Shown here: in pieces, positions 24,155 to 35,379 of the stretch | How positions within the stretch are numbered: position 1 is the first letter of the stretch | Layout of the letters: each line of letters opens with the position of its first letter | Assembly: GCF_945859705.1 (NCBI RefSeq) | Contig: NC_079136.1 | Coordinates: 114,449,028 to 114,513,027, forward strand | Reading direction: 5' to 3' | DNA: 64,000 nucleotides | Source: Episyrphus balteatus | Taxonomy: Eukaryota > Arthropoda > Insecta > Diptera > Syrphidae | Notes under the pieces: model-generated | Told to the model about the DNA's origin: nothing | What the model saw: the letters and a program-made list of their open reading frames with translations, nothing else | The model's database searches: none | Position numbers and translations under genes: made by a program

Positions 24155-27100
24155 ACTACAAACCGGTTTCATTTTATTGTTCAACAAAAGAAAATTGTAT
24201 CTTAATAAAAAAAAAAAACGTTACTCATACGCCACAGTGTCCATTTAAATAAGTGTTCTCTGTTCTTTTGAAAAGTTAAATAATGACTTCGTTGCCATGG
24301 AAAATGTTAAAACAGCAATTTTTTTTAAATTTTTTGAAATATTAAAAAATATACTACGAAATGTATCAATAATTTTTAAAATAAATGAGTGTGCTATAAT
24401 TTAAAACAGCTAACCAAATTTGAACCCCCTGTTATATCCAAAATAAAGTAGATGAAATTTGATTATCAACTTTTTTGTTTGAAAATTAGTCATTTTTCCA
24501 AAAAAAAAAAACAAAAAATATATTAAATCAAAAAATTAATATTTTGCTTTTTACCTTTTTCAATGTGTAGGTATTGACAAATTCGTTGGAAATAATTACC
24601 TAATTCTCAGTATTTAAATTTATTTTTAATTAAACCATGGTTATCAGTAACTTTGACATCAATAAGTGATGTACCCACATTAATTACGAATTTCGCTGAA
24701 TCGAATTAAAATATGTATACTGTTCGTTAAAAAGTTTCTGAAAGTTGAGAGTTGTTAAAATTGTGCCTCTTTCAGTTTTTCAATTCCAATGAATTTTAAT
24801 TCAAAATTAAGGTAATACAAAATATATTAAAAAGTTAAAAATTTAAAAATCAACTTTTCTAAGTGACAAAAAAAAAAAACAAATGTTAGAATTTTTGATG
24901 TGAAAAATTGGAACGAATTGGACAAATATTGTTACATTTAGTACCTATAAATAAAAAAAATGAGTATCATTATTTTTCCATATGTGTATCCTTTTTATTT
25001 GCAAACCTTTACGAGTATCCCTTTTTTAATTTTTGTTTGTATTTATTTTTCGAAATTTGTATAAAGATTTCAATTATTTACGTTTCATTAAAAACATGTA
25101 GTAATAAAAACCAGAGATTTTACACTCCACTTAAAGCTCCCCCCACCACTACGTGGGGGGCAGAGCCAGAATAAAAAAATCCTTGAAATTTATATCATTG
25201 ACAATAATAATGTCAAAAGAAAAAGAATGAAGATAAAAAACAAAAATCAAACAAAACAAAAAAGAAAAGAAAACCAGCAACAATGGAAAATACGAGATGG
25301 CCCCGGCAAATTTAAATCCTCCAGACATCTTTTTTTATTGATACAAATCCCCATCGTCCTTTCAGGCACACATACACAGATACTTTGGATATAAATATGT
25401 TTATGTGCGTATAAATATACACACATTGCCGTTCCTTAATCAAAATGAGGCACAAAGTACAATAAAGAATGCCAAATTCTCATTCACATACACACAAACA
25501 CAGTTATACAATAGATTCAGTCCTTGGCGAACGAACGAACAAAAAAAAAATAATAATAATAAACAAGGACCTTTCCAATACAATGTATCGTAGGTATATG
25601 ATAAAAGCCAGGACTTGTGTTTATAGTCCTTCCCAATTGAATAGTGACGTTAATGATAATGAAGTTGATGGCTCAATGGCAATGACAACAACAACAAATA
25701 TCCTAAAAGGATTTCCAATTCGATTTCATTATTGATCCCTGCACCTATCTCTACCTACCACATTCAATGAGAGAATCGAACGAAAAGAATGAAAATCACT
25801 TTACGAGAAAATCCTTATTGCGCGCTCGTATTTAGGAAATGTGTGCGTGTAGTTTTTGTCTGTTTGTGTGTGTGTATATGCATCGTCTGTCATTCTCAAT
25901 TCATCGCCATTTATTCGGTCATAAAATATGTTTACAAAATTCTTAGTAATCCGTTTTTATTTGCTTATTTGCTCCTTTTTTGGTCCTTCTTCTATCTTTT
26001 CGTATTTTCTGTTTTTTTTTTTTTTTAAACCATTATCATCACCATCATCATCATCAACAGGATTGGTGAAAGTTTTTATCGCGACCCCAAATACCAACAA
26101 GAAAATATTTTTCTATCGTCTGGTATCGTCGTTGTCGTATAGTCTCTACTTCGTCAACGTCCTTTTTTTTTGTCTTTGTAAAAGGACCCACAAAAAAAAT
26201 AAATAAGAAAAATAAAAGAAAAAAAAAAAACTTTCACTAAAATAAATATTCATTCTGTTTTTGCTGGTAAAATATGTTCCAAGGCTTTTGAACAAAGTTC
26301 CTTCTTTTCCAAATAGTATATATGGGGTATACTTTTCCACGTTTTGAAGGGAAAGGGGTTCTTCTTTTTCTCATTTTGTGTTAGTCTCTGCCCAATTTTA
26401 ATCCATTATAAGGATACACTCTCTCCACTATATCTGGAGTGTCCTTATAGTTTGTTCCATCTGCTGCCGCCTTCTTGCCACCGACCATCATATTATCATC
26501 ATCCTTCACCTCCTTTTTCTAAGTTGCTTTTCCTGAATCATGCAGCTCTATATCTTTTGCTCTCTAGCTCAAGCTAACCATGACTAAAAGTGATTTATTA
26601 AGAATTATAGTGAAACTTTCAAGTTTATGTTGCTCTACTCCTGTTTATATCTAATTTCTTGAGGTTTATCCTTAATTTTTTAAGCTTATGCCACTTTACA
26701 TGGGGGACGATGTGATGTTATGGATGTTTGTGTTATAGTATAGAAGGTTGGTGTGAATCTGTGTGATGGTTAAAGAAGAAGGGTGTATGTTTTTTGTATG
26801 ATTGCTTTTGTGGCCCTGAGAGCGGACGAGTTGTGAATATATTTTCTCATCCTAAGATTAGTCTCGGAGGAAAGCAAATAGTTTTAAAGAAATGGAGGAA
26901 AAACATACACACACACATGGAATAGAACAGGACTGAACTAAAGCGTATTGAGGCCTTTCTTTTTATTTGTTTAATTTCTTACCGTGTGTAATCTAAACTA
27001 GTTCACTGTTCCCCACCAAAATTTAAGTGAGAAAAAAACTGTCGATTCCTTGTCATATTACATGGAACATTATTCAAAATACCAAGAGTTTTCCAAACGT

Positions 27101-28195
27101 GAACAACTTTTCGCCTGGAACTCAAAATAGGGTAAAAGTGAAATTGAATTTGCCGGGTGGAAAAAGTTGACGTGAAACTCACAATAGGCTGAAGTTTTAA
27201 CAACTATTTAGTTAGTATTTTTAACGCAAAGTTAAAATAAATCAAGTTTTAGAAGGTTTTATTAAAGTTTTGAACATAAGAAATAGTGATTGAAGTGACC
27301 CGGACTGCGATTCTTTATCATCTTTAATTCAAAATAAATGAGAAAGGGTTAAGTAACAAATTTCGTTGTTTTAAAATTTTGATTTATAACTTTTTATATG
27401 AAAATTAGAGAGAAATTTAGAAAAAAAAGTCTAAAGTCAGCTTCTTAACTAGAAACACTTTCCATTTACGCTATCCTCCCTTGGAAAAAATGTTGTCCAG
27501 CCCGTGACATTAACAACTTTAGCATTTAAAAGCTACGAATGCTTTTGTTTTGTAAGCAAAACGATTAAAATATAAATTTAAAATAAATTTACATATATTC
27601 TGATAAAACACACACCCTAACTTAAAACTCTTTCTTCTTTTTTCCCACCCGTGAAACAAAACAAACCCTGTTTATTTTCAAAAATAAAAGAGTTGAGTTA
27701 TTTTCCGTTGCACAGCTAAAATAATTATTGGATTATTAGAAAAAATTTAAAGGAAAACAATAATTTCATTGTACAAATGTCCAACCCGTGACGATGGAAT
27801 TCCCTACATAGATTTTGAATTTTTGAATGCATACAAATTATAACTAATTTTTATCATTACAATGTTTGAAACTTATAGGTTATAGGCTATGAAACATTCT
27901 GAACTATGATGAATTATAATAGAATTGATGAATAATAGTCAAAAAAGGATCAACATTTTAACAGGCTTCTTATTGGAATAAAGGTTGTTGGTTTTTAGTC
28001 TACGAAAAGTCCTCACTTTCCCTCCGTCCGCCAGCCACGTTAAGGGGACATAGGTTGGTAGGTAGAGATGGGGATCAAAGCAAACCGTGCTGGATGACCC
28101 AATTAGCGCAGAATGCGCCGCCGTTTTGATACCAAAACTCATGAAATCTGTGAGTGATAAATGGATTTATTGGAAATAAATTTTAAATTGGTTTT
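24155..28195. other. Intronic sequence, no gene seen
   Basis: AT-rich to 25100, then a more complex unique stretch to about 27000. It holds a conspicuous GC hairpin CCCCCCAC-CACTAC-GTGGGGGG at about 25139-25160 and CAT/CAC runs near 26035-26060 and 26490-26510. The part at 27940-28195 may be the 3' untranslated tail of the LINE remnant that follows on the minus strand. No host frame supported. Confidence 0.45.
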
Positions 28196-28199
28196 AAAA

Positions 28200-28990
28200 A
28201 AGGGGAAAAACAAGTGCTAGGCAGTCCTAAATCCACTTTGTTGCATTAAGGAACGATTCTGAGATGTTATCTATGACATTAAAGAATTCACTCCCCAGAG
28301 AGAGTGCCCTATTCCTAGCGAGGGCAGGACATTGGCATAGAAAATGGAAGATCGTTTCTTTTTCTTGCTGGTCCAAGCAGCTGCGACAGTAAGTATTGTG
28401 CGGTATACCCAACTTTGCTGCATGTTCCCCTATCGGCCAATGTCCTGTGCACACCGGAAACGAGATCTGCTAATGTCTTTTCTGGGTCTTGATATCAAAT
28501 AATTGCTTTTGGATTTATTGTAGGTGGGCCAGATTTTCCTAGATATGGCACAGCTAGTCAAACCGTGCCACCTATTATTAGCTTTTGTTAAATAGTTTAG
28601 AAGATATTGCCTATTGGAATGTTAACTGCTTTCGCTAGCGACTCATGAAAAGCCGATCCTTGCCTGGCCAGTTTATTCGCCTTTTCGTTACCCTCAAAAC
28701 CACTATGTCCTGGGATCCAGACAAGAGTGATTGTGAGGCTTTCGCTTAGCATTGAGAGTTGCTCTCTGCACTTCTGAACCAGTTTGGATGATGTCATGAC
28801 CGAAGAAATTTCTTTTATAGTTGCCTGACTATCAGCAATTCTGCTTGAAACACGCTTGCAAAATTTAGAAGTCGAAAGGATATTGAAATATTAACGGATT
28901 TCTGATAAACACCCGCACTGAAAGCTGACCTTACAATTCTTTGCAGTGTTCAAAATAGGAGTGCAATAGTCGGTGGGAGTCAGAAGCATA
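28200..28990 (-). pseudogene. LINE remnant: RNase H and C-terminal zinc-knuckle region
   Basis: Read on the minus strand, 28990 to about 28600 encodes pieces of an RNase H domain: FASVFQAE, then after a frameshift IADSQATIKEISSVMTSSKL (both in the first part), and TLVWIPGHSGFEGNEKANK (28797-28597). A second frame (28454-28227) follows: TGHWPIGEHAAKLGIPHN...CRSC...E.E...FHFLCQCPAL, the C-terminal HCCC-type region of I/R1-group LINE proteins. At least two frame breaks separate the parts, and neither an RT domain nor a 5' end is present. It belongs to a different LINE clade from the 2.4-4.8 kb copy, which lacks RNase H. Confidence 0.85.
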
Positions 28991-29060
28991 TCTGATGGTA
29001 CTAAATTTGTTGTGTCACTGTGACCAAAAGGTTTTGCCTTCCAACGGGGGACATTGCTCA

Positions 29061-29162
29061 CAACATTTTTTATTTTTAAAACGGTAGGTTTTACATAGAA
29101 ATAATTTTTTTTAGAACATAATTTTTATCTTAAATCTACCGTTTTAAAAATAAAAAATTGTG
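29061..29162. repeat. Hairpin with 32-nt arms
   Basis: CAACATTTTTTATTTTTAAA plus ACGGTAGGTTT (29061-29091) is answered by the inverted copy at 29131-29162, with about 38 nt of loop. The stem has only two or three mismatches. It may be a tiny MITE or a transcribed hairpin; it ends 45 bp before the SINE. Confidence 0.8.
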
Positions 29163-29206
29163 GCCTATGACCCTAGGAAACTTCAGAACTTTTGACAGAT
29201 TGTAGT

Positions 29207-29400
29207 ATCCTGTGGCGCAATGGTTAGTGCGATGGGCTATAACTCAGGAGGTCTGGGTCCGTTTCCCAGCCTCCGCTACCTTAAATTAAAAAACTGTTTT
29301 GCCTCTGCGAGGAATTGAAAAAAAAACCTAAGAGTGTTTTGTTAGTCACTAGGCCTTGCCCCTTTATGGGGTGTCTCAACCCAAATTTCCAATGCCACCA
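29207..29400 (+). mobile_element. tRNA-derived SINE
   Basis: The head of about 73 nt carries a Pol III box A-like TGGCGCAATGGTTAG and a box B-like GGGTCCGTTTCCC. The acceptor-like ends GTGGCG/CGCTACC pair mostly, but the anticodon arm does not fold well, so it is not a functional tRNA. A non-tRNA body follows, with an A run and AGGCCTTGCCCCTTTATGGG. The 3' limit is uncertain and no target duplication was identified. Confidence 0.65.
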
Positions 29401-30852
29401 ATCCTTCAAAGTAGACATTTAGTTTTCACAACCTCTTAGAATTATTTTTGTTTTTACTCTTCCCCAAAGGCTATTTTACCTTTTCGACAAAAGCTAGACA
29501 ATAAACATTAGATTCATCGATCTGTCAGGAAGTCCATGTATTCAGCACCAACTTTTTTCCACAATACCTTATCCCTCAGTTATTTAATTTTGTCAACCAA
29601 AGTTTTAGTTCCAATTTCGAAATAATTATTAATAAGCGCCCTAAGCTGCGGTAGACCCCTTAAAATTGTTTGCCATTCATCAATCCAGCACTATACCATT
29701 AGTTTCCTATAAGTGACACCGAACAGCGCCCTCTGTCGCATTACACCATCATCAAAAAACAAGAAACTATGAAATATGTGTGCAAAATATTTTCGCCTCA
29801 AATAGTTGGTCCTTTCTAACAAAAACAAAATGCAAAAAAAAAAAAAACCGAAAAATTTTATGGTAATCATATGAGAGAGAGAGAGGAAACATGTTCGGTA
29901 TGGTATTGCACTAACGCCTCCTGTGTTATTTTGGGCGGGAGGAAAGACAAAACGAGAAGCTTGACACATAATGGCCCCCTCTTTTCCCCTTGCCCCTTGA
30001 GCTCCCGCGTGTCGGAAATGTACTTTTAAAAAAGGAAAGCGGGAGGGTGGGAAGATGAAAGAGAAATAGAGGGAGAGTTTTTGGTGGTGGCAAGTTTTTA
30101 AGCTCCTTTCATTTGTAATCGCATGAATATATTTTTGTATATTTCGCAAAAGGAAAACTTTTGTTTGTGCGGCAGCATCCTTCGAAATATGTGCTACTTT
30201 CTGTTTAGGGAAAATATTTTTCTTCTTTCAACAAAAACTGCAGCAGCAGAGTAGAGCTGTAGAAAGAAGCTTAAGGCATACTCTATTGCTGTGATGTGAG
30301 TTCGCTCGTTCGTTCGTTCTACTTAAACACTTCAAAATCTATGCATGCATGCATATTTTCAAGTCCTGACAGAATAGAAGTTCTGATGGTCCTCTCTCTC
30401 TATGCTGTGATGATGGTAGAACGTGTGCCTTGTATCCCTCTGAAGCTTAAAAATAGAGACGACATTTTTGACCAGTTATTGTAATTGCTCGTGCTGATGG
30501 GAAAGTATTTTTAATGCCCATGATTATATAGACAAATAAAGAGACGAAGAGGACTCTTGTATAGATATGAATAAGGTACCTTGGAAAACATATGTGGAAA
30601 CAGGAAAACTTCTGACAGGTAATTTTGTGATCCAAACCCATACGGTTCAGAGAAAGAGAGTTCCTGTGAAACATTAGATTTATGCATTTTTATACCTTTT
30701 TTTTGTGTTAACAAAAGAGAAAAAGTTGTGGTTTTATTCTCACATCTCTTCTAACCGACAATCATGGTTCATGGAGTTAAGTTAATGAATGTTGTGTGTT
30801 AAGGCAAGAAACAGGAGTCAATTATACAATGAAACCATAAAACCAACCCAAA

Positions 30853-30888
<36 letters not shown>

Positions 30889-31179
30889 ACTACATCCATA
30901 ACAGACTATAGCTTTTACGAAATTCTACAACATCAGTATATAAGACTGTAATTGCTGAATAGCATGGTTTCGTTTTTTGACAGTTTGACTTGTTATTTGG
31001 ATATCCTGTGACAGGATGCTATCAAAGCTGTTGGAGAGTCGGAAGTGCGTTTTGTTTATATTGTCGAGGAAGTTCTACTAATGAACATCATCTCATGATT
31101 GTGTATTGTATAAATGTTGTGTTTTATTTTTTGATTTTTATTTCATTTTTTTTTTTTTTTGTATAATATTTTTGGACAG
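29401..31179. other. Intronic sequence, no gene seen
   Basis: Relatively complex unique sequence; includes an (AG)n run at 30857-30884 and GTTCGTTCGTT-type repeats at 30300-30318. A 152-codon minus frame (29691-30149) has no recognisable motif, is rich in F/K tracts and was not accepted as a gene. Confidence 0.45.
30857..30884. repeat. (AG)n microsatellite
   Basis: Fourteen uninterrupted AG units; such runs can bind GAGA factor in flies, which is only a possibility here. Confidence 0.9.
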
Positions 31180-31217
31180 GAACAGGATATTACTTTAAGT
31201 GAACTCTGTGTGAAAAG
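31180..31217 (+). other. possible 38-nt cassette exon in kuz intron
   Basis: A long T run (31146-31160) and TTTTTGGACAG precede a 38-nt segment ending GAAAAG, followed by GTGAGTGAG, a good donor. It could be a small untranslated or alternative exon on the kuz strand. No homology is visible and an alternative AG occurs 6 nt later. Chance occurrence is quite possible. Confidence 0.18.
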
Positions 31218-31519
31218 GTGAGTGAGTGTGTGTTTGTTTGTTTGCATATAAATGGTCTGTTGTTGTCAGTTCTTTTTTATGACACTAAGGTAGTCAATTA
31301 GAAATAATAATGTGATATAATATCTTGTGCAAAAGGTTAAAGGCGGTTCTCTATTGTTTTGTGTTAAAAAGTAGTGAAGGACCCTTTTCTTGGTTTATGA
31401 TAGTTTATGTGGGTTTCAGACATTTTATTATGTGTTGTTGTGTCAAAATGTTAATATTTCCATGTAAGTGTAGGATGTAATTGTTTCTTTAAATATGACA
31501 TTTCTGCAGTAATATATGT

Positions 31520-32836
31520 ATTAGGGTGGGTCAAAAAAATCTCCGAAAAATCGATTGCTAGACCCCTCTAGAATATACACACCAAATATGAGCTCTTTAT
31601 ATTAATGGGAAGGTCCTCCGCTTTGCAATTTTCCATTTTTACATCAAGCTTCTACTAAACAAAAATCATTTTATTGTTAATTGACTTTTTAGCAAATTTC
31701 TTTTCATATTCTTGTAGGAAATTGAACGCTCTACAAAAAAGGCTTTGTACACTTTTTTCGTTTATCTAACCGTTTAATAGATATTTGAGGTCCAAAAATC
31801 GAGAAAATCTTTAAAAATTCGTTTTTTGTTCTTAATTTTGTAACAAATTGAAAAATTATAATAATCAAACGCACAAGACTTATTCTTGTAGGAAATTCAT
31901 TGCTTCACAAAAAAGTCTTGTTAACTTTTTTCATTAATCTAACCATTTTAAAGATATTTGAGGTCAAAGTTAAAAGAAATTATAAAAACATTTTTTACTT
32001 TTCAAAATTTTCTAATATACTGAAAGTTCATTATTATCAAGTTAGCAAGATGTATTCTTTTAGGGGCTTAAACGTTCTACAAAAAATTCCTTGGCATCAA
32101 ATAGATTGCTTTAACCGTTTAATATTCGTATCCAAATCGCAATGCATACGAGTCATAAGAAAACTATTGAATTCAGTGGGCATTGGCATTGGATTCGAAT
32201 ATCTTCTAAACGGTTAAAGCAATCAATTTGATGTCAAGGAATTATGTGTAGAACGTTTAAGCCTCTACAAGAATATATCTTGCTAATTTGAAAATAATAA
32301 TTTTTCAGTGAACTGGAAAATTTTTAAAAGTAAAAAATGTTTTTATAATTTTTTTTAACTTTGACCTCGAATATCTTTAGAATGGTAAGATTAATGAAAA
32401 AAATTACTAAGACCTTTTTTGTGGAGTAATCAATTTCCTACAAGAATATATCTTGCGCGTTTGATGATTATAATTTTTCAATTTGTTACGAAATTAAGAA
32501 CAAAAAACGAATTTTTAAAGATTTTTTCGATTTTTGGACCTCAAATATCTATTAAACGGTAAGATAAACGAAAAAAGTGTATAGGGCCTTTTTTGTAGAG
32601 CGTTCAATTTCCTACAAGAATATGAAAAGAAATTTGCTAAAAAGTCAATTAATAACAAAATGATTTTTTTTTAGTAGAAGCTTGATGTAAAAATGGAAAA
32701 TTGCAAAGCGGAGGACCTTCCCATTAATATAAAGAGTTCATATTTGGTGTGTATATTCTAGAGGTGTCTAGCAATCGATTTTTCGGAGTGCCAAATCAAA
32801 AAAATGAATTTCGATTTTTTTTTGACCCACCCTAAT
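31520..32836. mobile_element. Foldback element with ~620-bp inverted arms
   Basis: The outer ends ATTAGGGTGGGTC and GACCCACCCTAAT are inverted. Left arm 31520-32132 and right arm 32190-32836 are reverse complements over almost their whole length, separated by a 57-nt spacer. TA duplicates at 31522-31523 and 32833-32834 fit a Tc1/mariner-like insertion, though other readings of the end are possible. A frame at 31900-32217 crosses the centre and is a palindrome artefact. Within kuz pre-mRNA this would form a hairpin of over 600 bp. Confidence 0.85.
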
Positions 32837-33458
32837 GTATATCATTATTATGTTTTCTTTGAAACGCAAGCAAAACCTTCACAGAATATTTTAATGTATG
32901 CGTTTGGCCTTACAAAAATCATATATTTCTAAAAATTACTGTTATTATTTACTTAAACAAGTAACTACTTCAGCAAGCTTTTTCTTGCTTTCGGTTAGAT
33001 TCAAAATTCTGAAGCATTTTTTTTTTTCTTGCTTTGGTAGTTTTGTTAAGTGCAATACCAAAAAGCCTGAGGCCCAATTAATTCAGATTCCATTAAATTT
33101 AAAGTCTCCATTAATAACGGAAAATTTTAAAATTTGACATATCGTCGGCTTAGGGTGTAAACCTGCTAACTCTATTAAAGTAAATTTTACAGGAGAAAGA
33201 AAAAACTTTTCAAAATGGTTCTTGTCAATTTAAAAGAAAAATCCAAAATACCATTTTTTGTGTTGAATAGTAGTCTTTTCTATAGGAAATCAGATTCAGA
33301 AAGACACTTAGTTTCGAATCTTTTTAGCATTTTTGTGAGTTAGCAGTTTTTCTTCTGTTTGTAATGCAAAACTTATTGGATTTAGCCGGTTTTCCTCAAC
33401 AAATAAAAACAATGCTTTTAATTGCTTACCAATAGATTTAGTGATTTTCTTCTAAATA
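32837..33458. other. AT-rich sequence, no gene seen
   Basis: A short inverted pair CTGCTAACTC (about 33161) and GAGTTAGCAG (about 33339) may bound a small decayed MITE; nothing else supported. Confidence 0.35.
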
Positions 33459-33715
33459 CAGGGTGATTCAGCAGGAATGTGTAAAGAAAATATTCGTAGT
33501 GGAGTGGGGGTTAGAGTATTTCCTGGCCCTAAAGACAGGACGGGCAATTTTCTAAAAAAAATTGACTTAATTTGGAAATTAAATTATTACAAATCAGCGG
33601 TAACGTGGTGTACTTTTTTGTAAATCCATAAACCTCGTCTTTTTCTTATTTAAAGCTGTTTTATGATATTCCAAATATAGCGTTTTAAAGAAATTTCACT
33701 AGGGGCCCATCGATT
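33459..33715. mobile_element. Solo MITE-like end CAGGGTGATTCA
   Basis: TACAGGGTGATTCAGCAGGAATG resembles the left end of the CAGGGTG-type MITE at 45584, but no inverted partner was found to the right. It may be a truncated element whose body runs into the tandem array. Confidence 0.35.
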
Positions 33716-34620
33716 TTGTTTAAAAAAAAAAAAACACCCTTTTAGCCATGTTATTCTTATTATAGACGTTTCAGATTCTAGTTTCCAATCTCAAAAGTAA
33801 CATTTGCTGAATTTAAATAGGGTACCTACCACTACTATTACTAAGTTTTTCCAATAAGCCCACATTTTCTCTACACCTAAAAAAAAACACCCTTTCACAT
33901 AAAAAAATGGTTTCCCTAACAAAGACGTTATTATTTTTAATAAATAACGTAAGTTTATTGGACTTATCGCTGTTTTGCCTTATTTTCCAAAAAAAAAAAA
34001 ACACCCTATCACCTAAAATATTTTTTAAGATTCTTGGTTTCTGTTATAAATAAAACATTTCTACAAATTTTTAATGGGGTACCATTTTTGTCCCAGTTTT
34101 TGTGATGCTAATTTCATAATTTCTTAAAAAAAAACATTTTACTCAAGATAATTTTGGGGAGTCTTTAGATTCTTAGTTTTTATTACGAACGAAACATTTT
34201 CACCAAGTTTAAAAAATTAACAAAATTTATGTCAGCTTTTATAATACCTTTCTAACACATAACTCAATCTATCAAAAAAACACCCTTTCACAAAAAATAT
34301 TTTTAAGAAGTTTATGAATCATTTGTCAAAGCCTTATCTTAAACATTTATCCCGAACTTCATTAGTGTAGGTATCATGTTTTTCACATTTGTTTCGGTTA
34401 TATTTTAGGTACCTGTTGAAGTAAAAAAAAACAAGCCCCTTGTTTTTAATCGGCAATAACTTTTCTTAGAGCAATCGTATTGACTCCAAAACGTTTGTCA
34501 TTTGATAATATTTCAAGAATATTTTTTTTTCACTATATTCTTGGCCTCTCCTTTTTGACCACGAAAAAAAACCCTTCCACACAATTTTTTTTTGATATAG
34601 ACTCTTTGACCCTTGGTTCT
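33716..34620. repeat. Second decayed tandem array, ~140-bp period, A-run + CACCCTTT
   Basis: A run of A followed by CACCCTTT(C/T) or a variant recurs near 33734, 33887, 34001, 34132, 34278, 34428 and 34567 (intervals about 115-155 bp). Each repeat is followed by similar phrases such as TTAAGATTCTTGGTTT, ATAAAACATTTC and ATGGGGTACC. The units are diverged. Function and origin are unknown. Confidence 0.6.
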
Positions 34621-35306
34621 TATCCCAAAAATAAACTTTTTGTCAAGTTTCATGAGGGTAACAATTTTTTTTATTTTTAAATGCCTATTTTACCTGTACT
34701 AAAATGATAGGTACCGTAAGTTTTGTTCCTAAAAATAATTTTATACGAGGAGAACTGTTTAAAACAAAAAATTTATTTTCAAAGGACCTAAAAACTACAA
34801 AATTTTTGGTCAAATTTTTTTTCTAAATATCTCAATGAATAAGGAAAATATAGTATATTTTATACAACTGGTCGCCTGTCAAATGGATTCTTTGAATTGA
34901 TTGATTGGATTCTTTGCCACGTTTTTTCCCACCCTCACTCCACTTCTAAGCATTGGTTGTGATCCAATCTTTTTTTCCGCCTGTAATCCCCTCTTTCCCC
35001 CTCATTTATAAAGAAAAAAAGCAAAATGAGTATGAAGGACAATGGGGTGTATGAGTAATAAAATTACATTTTTCTATTCCCAGTTAAGGGAACAACGGTT
35101 AAAACAATACAAAATTATCCTTGAACAGTCCACACAACAACCTGCCTTTTTTGATTAAAAAATTGTAACTCAATTGCAATGATTCGTTTTATTTTGTTTG
35201 AATGACACTGAAAATCATAAATTTAAACCAGAACACCAAAAAATAAATTTACAAAAAAATTAAAAAAAAGATAACATTAAAAAAATAAAAAAAAAAAAGC
35301 ACTCAA
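34621..35306. other. Intronic sequence up to the first tRNA, no gene seen
   Basis: Ordinary AT-rich sequence with a more complex stretch at 34860-35060. The last 60 bp before the tRNA are A-rich, giving the minus-strand tRNA its T-rich terminator. Confidence 0.5.
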
Positions 35307-35379
35307 TGCCGAAACCCGGGATTGAACCGGGGACATTTAGATCTTCAGTCTAACGCTCTCCCAACTGAGCTATTTCGGC
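35307..35379 (-). tRNA. tRNA-Phe (GAA)
   Basis: A 73-nt cloverleaf on the minus strand. The acceptor arms GCCGAAA and TTTCGGC pair fully, the D arm carries GCTCAGTTGGGAGAGC, the anticodon loop CTGAAGA carries GAA, and the T arm is CCCGG-TTCAATC-CCGGG with discriminator A. The internal box A (TAGCTCAGTTGG) and box B (GGTTCAATCCC) are intact. T-rich sequence (as read on the minus strand) follows within about 15 nt as a Pol III terminator. The variable loop reads ATGTC; AGGTC is what I recall as usual in animal tRNA-Phe. The sequence is identical to the two other copies here. It is antisense to kuz within its intron. Confidence 0.97.

Noticed and set aside
29207..29280. Functional tRNA gene
   Set aside because: Boxes A and B are present, but the anticodon arm does not form and the acceptor is imperfect; a SINE head fits better.
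29691..30149. 152-codon minus-strand frame
   Set aside because: Rich in F, K and R from T/A runs, no recognisable motif, and antisense within an intron; likely chance.
31900..32217. 105-codon frame
   Set aside because: Crosses the centre of the foldback, so it translates one arm and then its complement.
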